A DNA stretch of 64,000 nt, from assembly GCF_001632805.1 (NCBI RefSeq), contig NZ_CP007220.1, positions 4,278,001 to 4,342,000 on the forward strand. The letters are read 5' to 3'. The translations under genes were made by a program, and so were the position numbers. The stretch comes from Mycobacteroides chelonae CCUG 47445 (lineage in GTDB: Bacteria; Actinomycetota; Actinomycetes; Mycobacteriales; Mycobacteriaceae). Under the pieces are notes generated by a model that saw nothing but the letters and a program-made list of their open reading frames with translations, did not search any database and was not told the origin of the DNA. Positions 1 through 8,578 of the stretch are shown piece by piece (position 1 is the stretch's first letter; each line of letters begins with the position of its first letter).

Positions 1-776
1 CGGAATTCCTGGCGATTGTCGGCCACGAATCCACTGATCTGCTGGGACAGTCCCTGCACACGATTGATCAGCTCGGCGATCGCCAAACGCCGTTCGTCGA
101 GCGCCGCGAACAGTTGATTGCCATCGGTGACAAGCTTGTTCACCTGCCCGGCACGCTCGGAAAGAATCCCGCTGACAGACTTGGCACGGCTCAACAGCTG
201 TTCGAGGGCGGCGTCGCGGGCGTTGAGCGTGCGCGAGAGCGAAGCGACACCGTCCAGGGCACCGCGCAGCTGCGGGGTGGCATCACGCATCGCGTCGGTA
301 ATGACCTGTAACGACTGGTCGAGCTGCGCCTTGTCTATTCCGCCCGCCGATGCGCCCAAGTCACTCAGCGCACTGTTCAGTGTGTATGGAGTTCTGGTGC
401 GGCCCAACGGAATCTCGGTGATACGACCTGCCCCAGCCGGCGTCACCGACAGCGACTTCTCACCCAACACAGTGGTGGTTCTGATCGCCGCCAGCGACTG
501 GTCGCCCAGGCGGATGGAACGATCGACAGTGAAGTCCACGCGAACTTGGTTGCCCGCCAGGGATACATCCTTGACCTGGCCCACCTTGATACCCGAGACG
601 AAGACATTGCCGCCAGGCTCCAGGCCCCCAGAGTCCGCGAAGAATCCGGTGTACTGCTTGCCCTGCGGCCAAAACGGCAGACCCGTGTAGCCGAACGCGA
701 CGAGTACCAGCATCGCCACCACAGCGATACCGAAGATTCCGGTGCGTACCGGATCTTTCTCTTGGATGTCACTCAT
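1..776 (-). CDS. mce4C: Mce family protein Mce4C (3' part cut by window edge)
   Basis: Third of the MCE-domain proteins of an Mce4-type sterol importer. About 258 residues are visible. An N-terminal membrane anchor (about residues 12-30, rich in V, A, I and L) is followed by the MCE domain with the family pattern 'FFADSGGLEPGGNVFVSGIK' and then a long helical region rich in S, Q, L and R. The ATG at 776 overlaps the mce4B stop by 8 bases, so translation is probably coupled. The assignment as C rests on position after the B-type protein in a YrbE-YrbE-MceA-MceB series. The C-terminus lies outside the window. Confidence 0.9.
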   Translation of the reverse strand, partial: MSDIQEKDPVRTGIFGIAVVAMLVLVAFGYTGLPFWPQGKQYTGFFADSGGLEPGGNVFVSGIKVGQVKDVSLAGNQVRVDFTVDRSIRLGDQSLAAIRTTTVLGEKSLSVTPAGAGRITEIPLGRTRTPYTLNSALSDLGASAGGIDKAQLDQSLQVITDAMRDATPQLRGALDGVASLSRTLNARDAALEQLLSRAKSVSGILSERAGQVNKLVTDGNQLFAALDERRLAIAELINRVQGLSQQISGFVADNRQEF

Positions 777-1803
777 TTTTGAAGGAACACCTGCCCTTCG
801 ACGGGTCGGGCGGTCCACCGAACGGGATCAGCCAGTCGGTTCCGACGGGTCCGTTGACCTTGATCCGGATGGAGCAGTAGTAGATGTTGAAAAACGATCC
901 GTAGGCACCAAGAGCGTTGAGCCGTAGATAGTTTTCGGCGAGGTTCTCCACAACGACGTTGATATCGGCCTTACGCTCGTCCATCCGCGTAGCCAGCTGG
1001 CGAGTCTGTTCGATGGTGCCCTTGATGTACGGGCGGGTGTCCTTGAGCACCGATTCCAGCGACGAGGCCGTCGACGCAAGCGGCGGTAGCGCTCCGGCGA
1101 CCACGTCACGCTGTTGCGCCAGGCCGGAGACGAGCTGCTGCAGCTGATCGACACTCGATGAGAACTGGCTGCTCTTCGAGTCGATGGTGCCAAGCACTTC
1201 GTTGAGGTGATTGATCACATCGCCGATCAGCTGATCGCGTTCTGCCAAGCCCGAAGTGAACGAAGACGTATCGCCCAACAATTGGGAGAGCGTCCCGCCC
1301 TGTCCCTGCAGGATCTGGATGAACGCGTTGCTGATCTCGTTGACCTTCGCGGCGTCGAATCCCTTGAGCACGGGCCGAAGTCCACCGAGCAGCGCATCCA
1401 GATCAAGAGCGGGCTGAGTGTGCTCTTTGTCCAACGTTCCGCCGTCGGGCAGCTTGCGTAATTCTCCGGGGCCCGACGTGATCTCCAGGTACCGGTCTCC
1501 GACCAGATTCTCGTATCTGATGATCGCCCGACTGGAGCTGTAGAGCTGATATTTCGAGTCGACGTCAAAAGTGACCTCGACATTGTTGTCCTTCGTGAGA
1601 GATACGTCCTTGACGCGGCCGACCGGTACACCGGCGATGCGTACCTTCTGCCCGGACCGCAGGTCCGACGCCGTCGTGAACGTCGCGTGATACCGCTTGC
1701 CGGAACCGAATCGGAACTCACCGAAGGTGATGATCAGCCCCGCCGCCACCAACAGCATCACCACGGTGAAGACGATAACTTTGAGTCGCGTCCCTGTGTT
1801 CAT
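769..1803 (-). CDS. mce4B: Mce family protein Mce4B
   Basis: Second MCE subunit, 344 residues, in the usual length range for MceB. It has an N-terminal hydrophobic anchor (about residues 8-28), the MCE domain (about 35-115, with SGQKVRIAGVPVGRVKDVSL), a coiled-coil-prone middle region (about 130-290) and a C-terminal segment with two Cys (YYCSIRIK and GRCSFKNE) that could form a disulfide outside the membrane. The start lies 3 bases after the mce4A stop. By family knowledge it forms part of the periplasmic conduit carrying sterol to the YrbE permeases. The Mce4 identity comes from the neighbouring KstR site, hsd4A and fdxD. Confidence 0.92.
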   Translation of the reverse strand: MNTGTRLKVIVFTVVMLLVAAGLIITFGEFRFGSGKRYHATFTTASDLRSGQKVRIAGVPVGRVKDVSLTKDNNVEVTFDVDSKYQLYSSSRAIIRYENLVGDRYLEITSGPGELRKLPDGGTLDKEHTQPALDLDALLGGLRPVLKGFDAAKVNEISNAFIQILQGQGGTLSQLLGDTSSFTSGLAERDQLIGDVINHLNEVLGTIDSKSSQFSSSVDQLQQLVSGLAQQRDVVAGALPPLASTASSLESVLKDTRPYIKGTIEQTRQLATRMDERKADINVVVENLAENYLRLNALGAYGSFFNIYYCSIRIKVNGPVGTDWLIPFGGPPDPSKGRCSFKNE

Positions 1804-1805
1804 CG

Positions 1806-3005
1806 CTAGAACTCACTTCGCTTCGCGAAGGCACCGTTGTAGAGGTACTGCAGGGTGTCCGGAGCGTTGACTTGCAGCTCTTCCAGTGGCTTGTACGGGA
1901 TGTACGCGTTATCGGTCACCAGGAAGGGCGATCGGTACCATGACCCGTTCTGCGCCTTCGTCGGAATATTCGGTAGGCCACGGCAATTCGGGCCACCGGA
2001 GCCGTTCACGATGGGCAGGCTGTCCGGATAGGTGTACACCGGCGCACCCAGCGGGAAGCTGTTGCTCAGGAACAAACCCGGCCGTACACCGCCGATGAGC
2101 GGGGTGAAGGTCACCAGCGCCTTGGAGATGGCCTGCAGCGTGCACGGGATTTCCGGTGAATACCTGCCAAGCAGCGTAGTGGGAGCGCGCAGCCGTTGCA
2201 GCGCCGCGGTGAGGTCCTTCTCCGCGGGGGCCAGGGTTTCGTATCCGTTGTTACCCAGCCCAATTGCCGCAAGCAGCGCCGCCTTGAGGTCCTGCTGTTG
2301 ATCCACGACAGTGCGGCTCAGCGTGGGCAGATTGTCGAGGATGCGCACGATGTTCGGCGCGGCATCGCCATAGATCTGCCCCACCTGTCCGGCCTTCTGG
2401 AAATCCTGTTGCAGCGTGGGAAGTTTGGGATTCAGCTGATCCAGGTACTGGTCGAGCTCGACGAGCCCCTGCCCGAAGTTGTCCCCGTTGCCGCGCAGCC
2501 CTTCGCCAACGGCGGTCAGGGTGGCATTGAGGTTGACAGGATCGATCTTGCCGAGCAGCCGGGTCAGGTTCTCGAAAACGGTGTTGACCTCAAGGGCCAC
2601 CGCCTCGGCGGTCACCGTCGCGCCCGGCCTCAGCGACGAGTCCGACGGCTGTTGCGGGGCAAGAAACTCCACGGATTTCGCGCCGAAGATGGTGGTACCC
2701 GCAATGCGGACAGTGGCGTTCGAGGGAATCAGCCGCAGGTCCTTGGCGTTGACCGCAAGCTGCAGCTTGGCCTGGTCATTGGCATAGGTGATCGACTTGA
2801 CCTTGCCGATCTGCAGCCCGTGGAACTTGACCTTGCCGCCCTCCTCCATCACCAGACCCGCACGGGGCGAGACGACGGTGATGGGCTTGGTATCGGCGAA
2901 GGCGTCGTTGTACGCCAGGTAGGTCAGCACAGTCAGCGCCACCAGCACGGCAGCGAGCACCGTGCCGGCTAGCCGGACGGACCGGCGCGACGATTCTCCT
3001 GACAT
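1806..3005 (-). CDS. mce4A: Mce family protein Mce4A
   Basis: First MCE subunit, 399 residues, close to the roughly 400 of M. tuberculosis Mce4A. It has a short Arg-rich cytoplasmic N-terminus, a membrane helix (about 13-32), the MCE domain (about 40-120, containing VVSPRAGLVMEEGGKVKFHG), a long alpha-helical stretch (about 140-270) and a loop-rich C-terminal domain. It starts 6 bases after yrbE4B ends and is 2 bases from mce4B, consistent with one polycistronic mRNA. Substrate specificity (cholesterol or other sterols) is inferred from the Mce4 context rather than from residues in the protein. Confidence 0.93.
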   Translation of the reverse strand: MSGESSRRSVRLAGTVLAAVLVALTVLTYLAYNDAFADTKPITVVSPRAGLVMEEGGKVKFHGLQIGKVKSITYANDQAKLQLAVNAKDLRLIPSNATVRIAGTTIFGAKSVEFLAPQQPSDSSLRPGATVTAEAVALEVNTVFENLTRLLGKIDPVNLNATLTAVGEGLRGNGDNFGQGLVELDQYLDQLNPKLPTLQQDFQKAGQVGQIYGDAAPNIVRILDNLPTLSRTVVDQQQDLKAALLAAIGLGNNGYETLAPAEKDLTAALQRLRAPTTLLGRYSPEIPCTLQAISKALVTFTPLIGGVRPGLFLSNSFPLGAPVYTYPDSLPIVNGSGGPNCRGLPNIPTKAQNGSWYRSPFLVTDNAYIPYKPLEELQVNAPDTLQYLYNGAFAKRSEF

Positions 3006-3011
3006 GTGGCC

Positions 3012-3872
3012 CTAGCCCGAGAGATTGAAGTTGCCGGACCCGCCATAGACGGCGAGTGAGATGAACAAGGTGACAAGCACAACCACGATGAGGGACGTGC
3101 GTACCGCCTGGCCGACCGCGACGCCCACGCCCACTGGCCCGCCGGAGGCATTGAATCCATAGCTGGTGTGCACCAGCATCACCACGACGGACATGACGAT
3201 CGCCTGCAGGAATGACCACAACAAATCGGTGGGCACCAAGAAGGTGTTGAAGTAGTGGTCGTACACGCCCGGGGACTGCCCGTTGATCATGACCGTGGTC
3301 GCGCGGGATGCGAAGAACGCCGCCAGCACCGACAACGAATAGAGCGGGATGATGGCGATCAGCCCGGCCACCAAGCGAGTGGACACCAGATACGAAACCG
3401 CATGGACCGCCATGGTTTCCAGCGCGTCGATTTCCTCGGCCACACGCATCGCGCCGAGCTGGGCGGTTGTTCCGGCACCGATGGTGGCCGCCATCGCGAT
3501 ACCCGCCACCACCGGAGCGACGATGCGCACATTGAGGAAGGCGGACAAGAAGCCGGTGAGTGCTTCGATGCCGATGTTGCCCAGCGACGAATAGCCCTGC
3601 ACCGCGATGACCCCGCCGGAGGCCAGGGTCAGAAATACCGCGACGCCCACGGTTCCGCCGATCATCACCAGGGCCCCGGTACCCATGGTGATCTCGGCGA
3701 GTACCCGGATGGTTTCCTTGCGGTACTTCGTCAACGCTGCGGGGATGTAACTCAGCGACTGGGCGTAGAAAAGTGCCTGCTCGCCGAATTTGTCGAACGA
3801 GCGTCCCAGACCACGCATATACCGGACGGTATAGGAGGTCACGGTGTGCGTCGAAAGATACGGTCCGGTCAC
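3012..3872 (-). CDS. yrbE4B: YrbE4B MlaE-type permease of the Mce4 importer
   Basis: Integral membrane permease of the MlaE/YrbE family, 286 residues from the chosen start. The GTG at 3872 overlaps the yrbE4A stop (TAGTG), which supports it over an in-frame upstream extension into yrbE4A. About five or six hydrophobic segments are visible, with the EQ-loop region RVAEEIDALETMAVHAVSYL that contacts the MceG ATPase in this family. It pairs with YrbE4A as the transmembrane core of the sterol ABC-type importer. No MceG ATPase gene is present here; it is normally encoded elsewhere. Confidence 0.93.
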   Translation of the reverse strand: MTGPYLSTHTVTSYTVRYMRGLGRSFDKFGEQALFYAQSLSYIPAALTKYRKETIRVLAEITMGTGALVMIGGTVGVAVFLTLASGGVIAVQGYSSLGNIGIEALTGFLSAFLNVRIVAPVVAGIAMAATIGAGTTAQLGAMRVAEEIDALETMAVHAVSYLVSTRLVAGLIAIIPLYSLSVLAAFFASRATTVMINGQSPGVYDHYFNTFLVPTDLLWSFLQAIVMSVVVMLVHTSYGFNASGGPVGVGVAVGQAVRTSLIVVVLVTLFISLAVYGGSGNFNLSG

Positions 3873-4657
3873 TAGTGTTTCACCAGGACCCGCACGCCGA
3901 TTGCCGTCATGACCACGTTGATGACGAACAAACAAATGAAGGCGTAGACGACGGTCTCATTGACCGCATCGCCGACGCCCTTGGGTCCACCTTTGACGGT
4001 GAGTCCGCGATAACAGCCGACAAGGCCCGCGAAGATGCCGAATAGGAAGGCCTTGACCTCGGAGATCATCAACTCGCCCAGACCGGTGAGCACCGTGAGG
4101 CCGTTGATGAAGGCACCGGGGTTGACGCCCTGCAGGAACACCGAGAACACATACCCGCCGACCATGCCGATGGCGCACACCAGACCGTTCAGCAGCAGCG
4201 CGACGAAGGTCGAGGCGAGCACCCGCGGCACGACCAGTCGCTGGATCGGGTCGATGCCCAGCACCTGCATCGCGTCGATTTCCTCGCGAATGGTGCGCGC
4301 GCCCAGGTCGGCGCAGATCGCCGTGGCACCGGCACCCGCCACGACGAGCACCGTGACGACCGGGCCGAGCTGCGTCACGGTGCCGAAGGCCGTGGCAGCA
4401 CCCGACAGATCGGCCGCGCCGATCTCACGCAGCAGGATGTTGAGCGTAAAGGCCACCAGCACCGTGAAGGGGATGGCAACCAGGAGCGTCGGCAGCAACG
4501 AGACCCGTGCGATGAACCAGGTTTGATCCAGGAATTCCTGGCCCTGGAAGGGGCGGCGGAAGATGTTGCGGAACGTGGCCAACGACATGGAGACGAAGCC
4601 GCCGACGGCGCGTGCGGGCGCCGCGAGCTGCTGCTTCAACCTTCGCTCCTGTCTCAC
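3872..4657 (-). CDS. yrbE4A: YrbE4A MlaE-type permease of the Mce4 importer
   Basis: First gene of the mce4 operon: a 261-residue polytopic membrane protein of the MlaE/YrbE permease family. The conserved loop ARTIREEIDAMQVLGIDPI is visible at about residues 125-145, matching the coupling-helix region of the family. The start is a GTG at 4657 preceded by an AGAGG-like ribosome site 6-8 bases away; an ATG 4 bases upstream is in another frame. The KstR-type operator at 4820-4833 lies about 160 bp upstream, leaving a long untranslated leader if transcription starts near the operator. Confidence 0.93.
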   Translation of the reverse strand: MRQERRLKQQLAAPARAVGGFVSMSLATFRNIFRRPFQGQEFLDQTWFIARVSLLPTLLVAIPFTVLVAFTLNILLREIGAADLSGAATAFGTVTQLGPVVTVLVVAGAGATAICADLGARTIREEIDAMQVLGIDPIQRLVVPRVLASTFVALLLNGLVCAIGMVGGYVFSVFLQGVNPGAFINGLTVLTGLGELMISEVKAFLFGIFAGLVGCYRGLTVKGGPKGVGDAVNETVVYAFICLFVINVVMTAIGVRVLVKH

Positions 4658-4819
4658 ACATCGTTGCCTCTACCCGACCACCCGGTTAACGATCGACGTG
4701 TACCTACCACGCTGTGAGGCGCATCATATTAACGAGAAAAAATTCTTAGTGTCAATTCATCATTGGGCAGGCAAATCGCACGCAGCGTCCACTTTGCGCT
4801 GGGATTTTGATGCGATATT

Positions 4820-4833
4820 TAGAACCGGTTCTA
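4820..4833. promoter_or_regulatory. KstR-type operator upstream of mce4 operon
   Basis: TAGAACCGGTTCTA is a perfect 14-bp palindrome matching the KstR consensus TnnAACnnGTTnnA. It lies in the 207-bp gap between yrbE4A (minus) and the 3' end of hsd4A, so it most likely controls the mce4 operon. The rest of the gap is AT-rich with no gene that I can see. Confidence 0.85.
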
Positions 4834-4864
4834 ATCTTGGCCGTGCCCCGTACCGTAACGCTCG

Positions 4865-5770
4865 TTAACCTTCAGACATCAGTGCGGTCGCCGAGAACGT
4901 TCGCTTGGGGTCATGTCCAGCAAAGAAATCGGCCAGCGCCGAATTCAATGCTGACGGATCCCACGCATCCGACTCCGCAGTGAACTTCGCCTCCACTGTA
5001 GGCGCTGCCAACAACGTCACGGTGGGTCCGTACACGATGAAGAGTTGACCGCTCACCTGCTCGGCGGCGGGCGAGGCCAGGTACCGCACCAATGTCACGA
5101 CATGCTCGGGAGACAGCGGATCGATCGAGTCCTCGGGCGCGTCGCCAAAGACATCGGCAGTCATCGCGGTACGGGCACGTGGGGCGATGGCGTTGGCCCG
5201 CACTCCGTAGCGACCGAGGGCGCGTGCGGCCGACAGCGTCAGCGCCGTGATACCGGCCTTGGCGGCGCCGTAGTTGGCCTGCCCCTCCGGCCCGAGGAGA
5301 CCGGCCTCAGACGACGTATTGATAAGGCGGCCGTAGACGGGGGCACCGGCCGCCTTCGACGCACCGCGCCAGTAGGTGGCGGCGTTGCGGGTCAGCAGGA
5401 AGTGGCCGCGCAGGTGCACGTGGATGACGGCGTCGAACTCCTCGTCCGACATGTTGAAGAGCATCCGGTCCCGGGTGATGCCGGCGTTGTTGACCACGAC
5501 GTGCAGCCCACCGAGCGATTCGGCGGTGGAGATCAACTCGTCGGCGGTAGCGCGCTCACCGATGTCACCGGCGACGGTCACCCCCTTGGAACCCACCGCG
5601 GCGATCTCGTCGAGCACATCGCTGCCCTCCAGGGCCGGCGCGATGTCGTTGACGATGACGGTCGCTCCGGACCGGGCCAGGCCGATTGCCTCGGCGCGGC
5701 CGAGTCCCGCCGCAGCTCCGGTGACAATGGCGACGCGGCCACTCAGGTCGGCATCAGCAATCGCGCTCAT
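4865..5770 (-). CDS. hsd4A: Hsd4A-type short-chain dehydrogenase (sterol side-chain hydroxyacyl-CoA/17-beta-hydroxysteroid dehydrogenase)
   Basis: Short-chain dehydrogenase/reductase, 301 residues. It shows the NAD-binding TGAAAGLG motif (residues 17-24), NNAG at about residue 93, and the YGAAK catalytic Tyr-Lys pair at about residues 168-172, with a C-terminal extension after the Rossmann core typical of Hsd4A/MFE-2-like proteins. In M. tuberculosis the gene in this position (Rv3502c) is assigned to oxidation of beta-hydroxy intermediates of the cholesterol side chain. It is 96 bases downstream of fdxD on the same strand and probably co-transcribed with it from the KstR site at 6210. Confidence 0.9.
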   Translation of the reverse strand: MSAIADADLSGRVAIVTGAAAGLGRAEAIGLARSGATVIVNDIAPALEGSDVLDEIAAVGSKGVTVAGDIGERATADELISTAESLGGLHVVVNNAGITRDRMLFNMSDEEFDAVIHVHLRGHFLLTRNAATYWRGASKAAGAPVYGRLINTSSEAGLLGPEGQANYGAAKAGITALTLSAARALGRYGVRANAIAPRARTAMTADVFGDAPEDSIDPLSPEHVVTLVRYLASPAAEQVSGQLFIVYGPTVTLLAAPTVEAKFTAESDAWDPSALNSALADFFAGHDPKRTFSATALMSEG

Positions 5771-5866
5771 AGTGTTTTCCCTTCAGTCCCATGCATTCGA
5801 CGCACCCCGATCACGCCGGCACCGCTTCGTCGAAGGCGAAGCAGGCCGGGCGATTTACGAATGCCT

Positions 5867-6058
5867 CTAGTCTTTGCGAATCAAAGCGGCGCGCGGGCAC
5901 TCCGCGATCGCCTGTTCGACCAGATCTTCCTGATCGGCCGGTACTTCCTCCTGCAGGATGACGACATAGTCGTCGTCATCGACGTCGAACACCTCTGGAG
6001 CGATCCCGAGACACACCAAGTTGCCTTCACAACGGTCAGGAATTACACCGACACGCAT
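5867..6058 (-). CDS. fdxD: FdxD-type 3Fe-4S ferredoxin
   Basis: Small acidic electron carrier of 63 residues. The cluster ligands visible are Cys10 and Cys16 in C-EGNLV-C and a third Cys in AECPRA near residue 54. The central Cys of 4Fe-4S ferredoxins is replaced by Asn13, the pattern of the [3Fe-4S] ferredoxins that serve mycobacterial P450s. The ATG at 6058 has an AGAGG site 6 bases upstream. It is divergent from fadE26 and shares its KstR operator, so its partner is probably an oxygenase of sterol degradation; the partner itself is not shown by the sequence. Confidence 0.92.
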   Translation of the reverse strand: MRVGVIPDRCEGNLVCLGIAPEVFDVDDDDYVVILQEEVPADQEDLVEQAIAECPRAALIRKD

Positions 6059-6209
6059 TGGAAACCTCTTTCCGGCTCCATGAGCCGACTCCGTCGTCTA
6101 GCTGGGCTGTATCGCCAGACTACGACACGTGATCCACGACACAACCCTGGTAACTCCAGGATCTCTGGGCTGAGTTTGTGTCGTGGCGCCGCGTCTGGAC
6201 TCCCTAGAC

Positions 6210-6223
6210 TAGAACGTGTTACA
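6210..6223. promoter_or_regulatory. KstR-type operator between fdxD and fadE26
   Basis: TAGAACGTGTTACA fits TnnAACnnGTTnnA and sits between the divergent fdxD-hsd4A and fadE26-fadE27 units, 53 bp upstream of the fadE26 start. One site could control both directions. Confidence 0.85.
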
Positions 6224-6276
6224 ACTCTTGTGTCAACGTGGGTCACACCTGAGGGCCACGGCAGCGGAGGTCACAC

Positions 6277-7455
6277 ATGCATATCGCCTACACGCCCGAG
6301 CAGGAAGAGCTGCGCCGCGAGCTACGCGCGTACTTCGACAAACTGCTGACCCCGGAGCGGCGCGAGGCCTTGGCGTCGAATCAGGGTGAGTACGGCAGCG
6401 GCAACGTCTACCGCGAGACCGTGGAACAGATGGGTGCCGACGGCTGGCTCGCTCTGGGCTGGCCCAAGGAATTCGGTGGCCAGGACCGCTCGGTGATGGA
6501 CCAGCTGATCTTCACCGACGAGGCCGCAATCGCCGGCGCCCCCGTACCGTTCCTGACCATCAACAGCGTCGCGCCGACGATCATGCACTTCGGCACCGAC
6601 GAACAGAAGAAGTTCTTCCTGCCGAAGATCGCGGCGGGCAAGCTGCACTTCTCGATCGGATACTCCGAGCCGGGCGCCGGTACCGACCTCGCCTCACTGC
6701 GCACCTCGGCAGTTCGCGACGGCGATGACTACATCGTCAACGGCCAGAAGATGTGGACCAGCCTCATCGAATACGCCGACTACATCTGGCTGGCAGTGCG
6801 CACCAACACGGAAGTAAAGAAGCATCGCGGTATCTCCATGCTCATCGTGCCCACCACTGCGGAGGGCTTCTCCTACACCAAGGTCCGCACCATGGCCGGG
6901 CCCGGCACCAGCGCCACCTACTACCAGGACGTGCGTGTCCCGGTGACGAGCCGAGTCGGTGAGGAGAACGCGGGCTGGAAGCTGGTGACCAATCAGCTCA
7001 ATCACGAGCGGGTCGCTCTGGTTTCCTCGGCGCCGATCATCACCGCACTGCGCGAGGTACGCGAGTGGGCGCAGAACACCAAGGGCCCAGGCGGCCGGAT
7101 CATCGACGCCGAATGGGTTCAGCTGAACCTGGCGCGCGTGCATGCCAAGGTCGAATACCTCAAGCTGATCAACTGGGAGCTGGCCTCCACCACCGATGCC
7201 GCTCCCTCCCCCGCAGATGCCTCCGCCACGAAGGTCTTCGGCACCGAGTTGGCCACCGAGGCCTACCGCCTTCTCATGGAGGTACTCGGTACGGCGGCGA
7301 CACTGCGTCAGGACTCCCCCGGTGCGCAGCTGCGCGGACGCGTCGAGCGGATGCACCGGGCCTGCTTGATCCTCACATTCGGCGGCGGCACCAACGAGGT
7401 TCAGCGCGACATCATCGCGATGACCGCACTCGGCCAGCCTGCGGCAACACGCTAG
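6277..7455 (+). CDS. fadE26: FadE26/ChsE4 acyl-CoA dehydrogenase subunit
   Basis: Acyl-CoA dehydrogenase, 392 residues. The FAD/substrate signature YSEPGAGTDLASL is near residues 129-141, and Glu244 in NHERV is a candidate catalytic base (inference from the related ChsE4). A GGAGG ribosome site lies 6 bases before the ATG. In M. tuberculosis FadE26 and FadE27 form the heterotetramer ChsE4-ChsE5, which dehydrogenates the CoA thioester of the full-length sterol side chain. The adjacent fadE27, 16 bases downstream, supports the same arrangement here. Confidence 0.93.
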   Translation: MHIAYTPEQEELRRELRAYFDKLLTPERREALASNQGEYGSGNVYRETVEQMGADGWLALGWPKEFGGQDRSVMDQLIFTDEAAIAGAPVPFLTINSVAPTIMHFGTDEQKKFFLPKIAAGKLHFSIGYSEPGAGTDLASLRTSAVRDGDDYIVNGQKMWTSLIEYADYIWLAVRTNTEVKKHRGISMLIVPTTAEGFSYTKVRTMAGPGTSATYYQDVRVPVTSRVGEENAGWKLVTNQLNHERVALVSSAPIITALREVREWAQNTKGPGGRIIDAEWVQLNLARVHAKVEYLKLINWELASTTDAAPSPADASATKVFGTELATEAYRLLMEVLGTAATLRQDSPGAQLRGRVERMHRACLILTFGGGTNEVQRDIIAMTALGQPAATR

Positions 7456-7471
7456 AAGGGACTGCACTGCA

Positions 7472-8569
7472 ATGGATTTCTCCCTGACCGAGGCACAGAC
7501 CGACCTTGCCGGCCTGACCCGCACCATCGCGTCGGCGATCAGCACCCCGGAGCGCCAGAAGGAGCTCGATAAACAGGACAGCCGATTCGACTGGCAGCTG
7601 TGGACCAAGCTCGTCGAGGCCGACATCCTCTCGACAGCGGCCCCCGAATCGTTGAGCGGCGGCGGATTCGGCGTGCTGGAGCAGTCGTCGATTCTCGTTG
7701 AACTGGGCCGCGAACTCGCCGCGGTTCCATACCTGGAGTCTGTGGTGCTGGCGGCCGGAGCGCTCGCCGCGTTCGGTTCCGAAGCACTGCAGAATAATTG
7801 GGCCGCACCGGCTGTCGCCGGTAAGAAGGTGCTAACCATCGCGCTCGACGGCGAACCGGGCGAGGGGCCCGTCGCCGCCCGGGCTGAGGGTGCCGGTTAC
7901 GTGCTGACCGGCAATCGGGTCCTGGTGCCTTTCGGGGTCGAGGCCGATGCGTATCTGGTACCCGCCGAGACCGAAAACGGTGTCGCGGTCTTTCTCGTGG
8001 CTGCCGACGATGCCGGCGTCACTCAAGAAACCTTGCACACCACCGGCAAAGACAGCTCCGCTGAGCTGATTCTCTCCGAGGTTCCCGTTCCGGCCGACCG
8101 CAAGGTCGGTGGCGTCGAGGTTGTGGAGTGGCTGCGGCTGCGGGAATCTTTGGGGCACAGTGCCTATCAACTCGGCGTGCTGGAGCGGGCGCTGGAGCTC
8201 ACCGCCGACTACGCGCGCACCCGCGAGCAGTTCGGTAAGCCGATCGGTGGCTTCCAGGCGGTGGCTCAGCGACTGGCCGACGGGTACATCGACGTCAAGG
8301 GTCTGCGCCTCACCCTGTGGCAGGCAGCATGGCGCGTCTCGGAGGATCTCCCTGCCGATGTCGAGGTCGCCACGGCGAAGTTCTGGGCCTCCGATGCCGG
8401 CCACCGCGTCGCGCACACCGCGGTCCACGTGCACGGCGGCGTGGGTATCGACGAGGACCATCCGGTGCACCGCTACTTCCTGGCCGCCAAGCACGGCGAG
8501 TTCGCCTCGGGCAGCGCGACAGAGCAGCTGCGCCGCATCGGCCGCGAACTCGCCGATACACCTGCCTAG
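7472..8569 (+). CDS. fadE27: FadE27/ChsE5 acyl-CoA dehydrogenase subunit
   Basis: Second acyl-CoA dehydrogenase subunit, 365 residues. The C-terminal dehydrogenase domain is clear (YARTREQFGKPIGGFQAVAQ near residue 248 and HVHGGVGIDEDHPVHRYF near residue 324). The N-terminal half is divergent and lacks the full FAD/substrate signature of FadE26, as expected for the non-catalytic partner in an alpha2-beta2 enzyme. A GAAGGGA-like ribosome site precedes the ATG. It is co-transcribed with fadE26. It acts on branched CoA thioesters in sterol side-chain beta-oxidation. Confidence 0.92.
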   Translation: MDFSLTEAQTDLAGLTRTIASAISTPERQKELDKQDSRFDWQLWTKLVEADILSTAAPESLSGGGFGVLEQSSILVELGRELAAVPYLESVVLAAGALAAFGSEALQNNWAAPAVAGKKVLTIALDGEPGEGPVAARAEGAGYVLTGNRVLVPFGVEADAYLVPAETENGVAVFLVAADDAGVTQETLHTTGKDSSAELILSEVPVPADRKVGGVEVVEWLRLRESLGHSAYQLGVLERALELTADYARTREQFGKPIGGFQAVAQRLADGYIDVKGLRLTLWQAAWRVSEDLPADVEVATAKFWASDAGHRVAHTAVHVHGGVGIDEDHPVHRYFLAAKHGEFASGSATEQLRRIGRELADTPA

Positions 8570-8578
8570 TATCTGGTT

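Noticed and set aside
2196..2972. 258-codon frame antisense to mce4A
   Set aside because: Mirror of the MCE domain coding sequence, no family signature.
5045..6349. 434-codon frame antisense to hsd4A and fdxD and running into fadE26
   Set aside because: Overlaps three clear genes and the KstR site; typical high-GC shadow.
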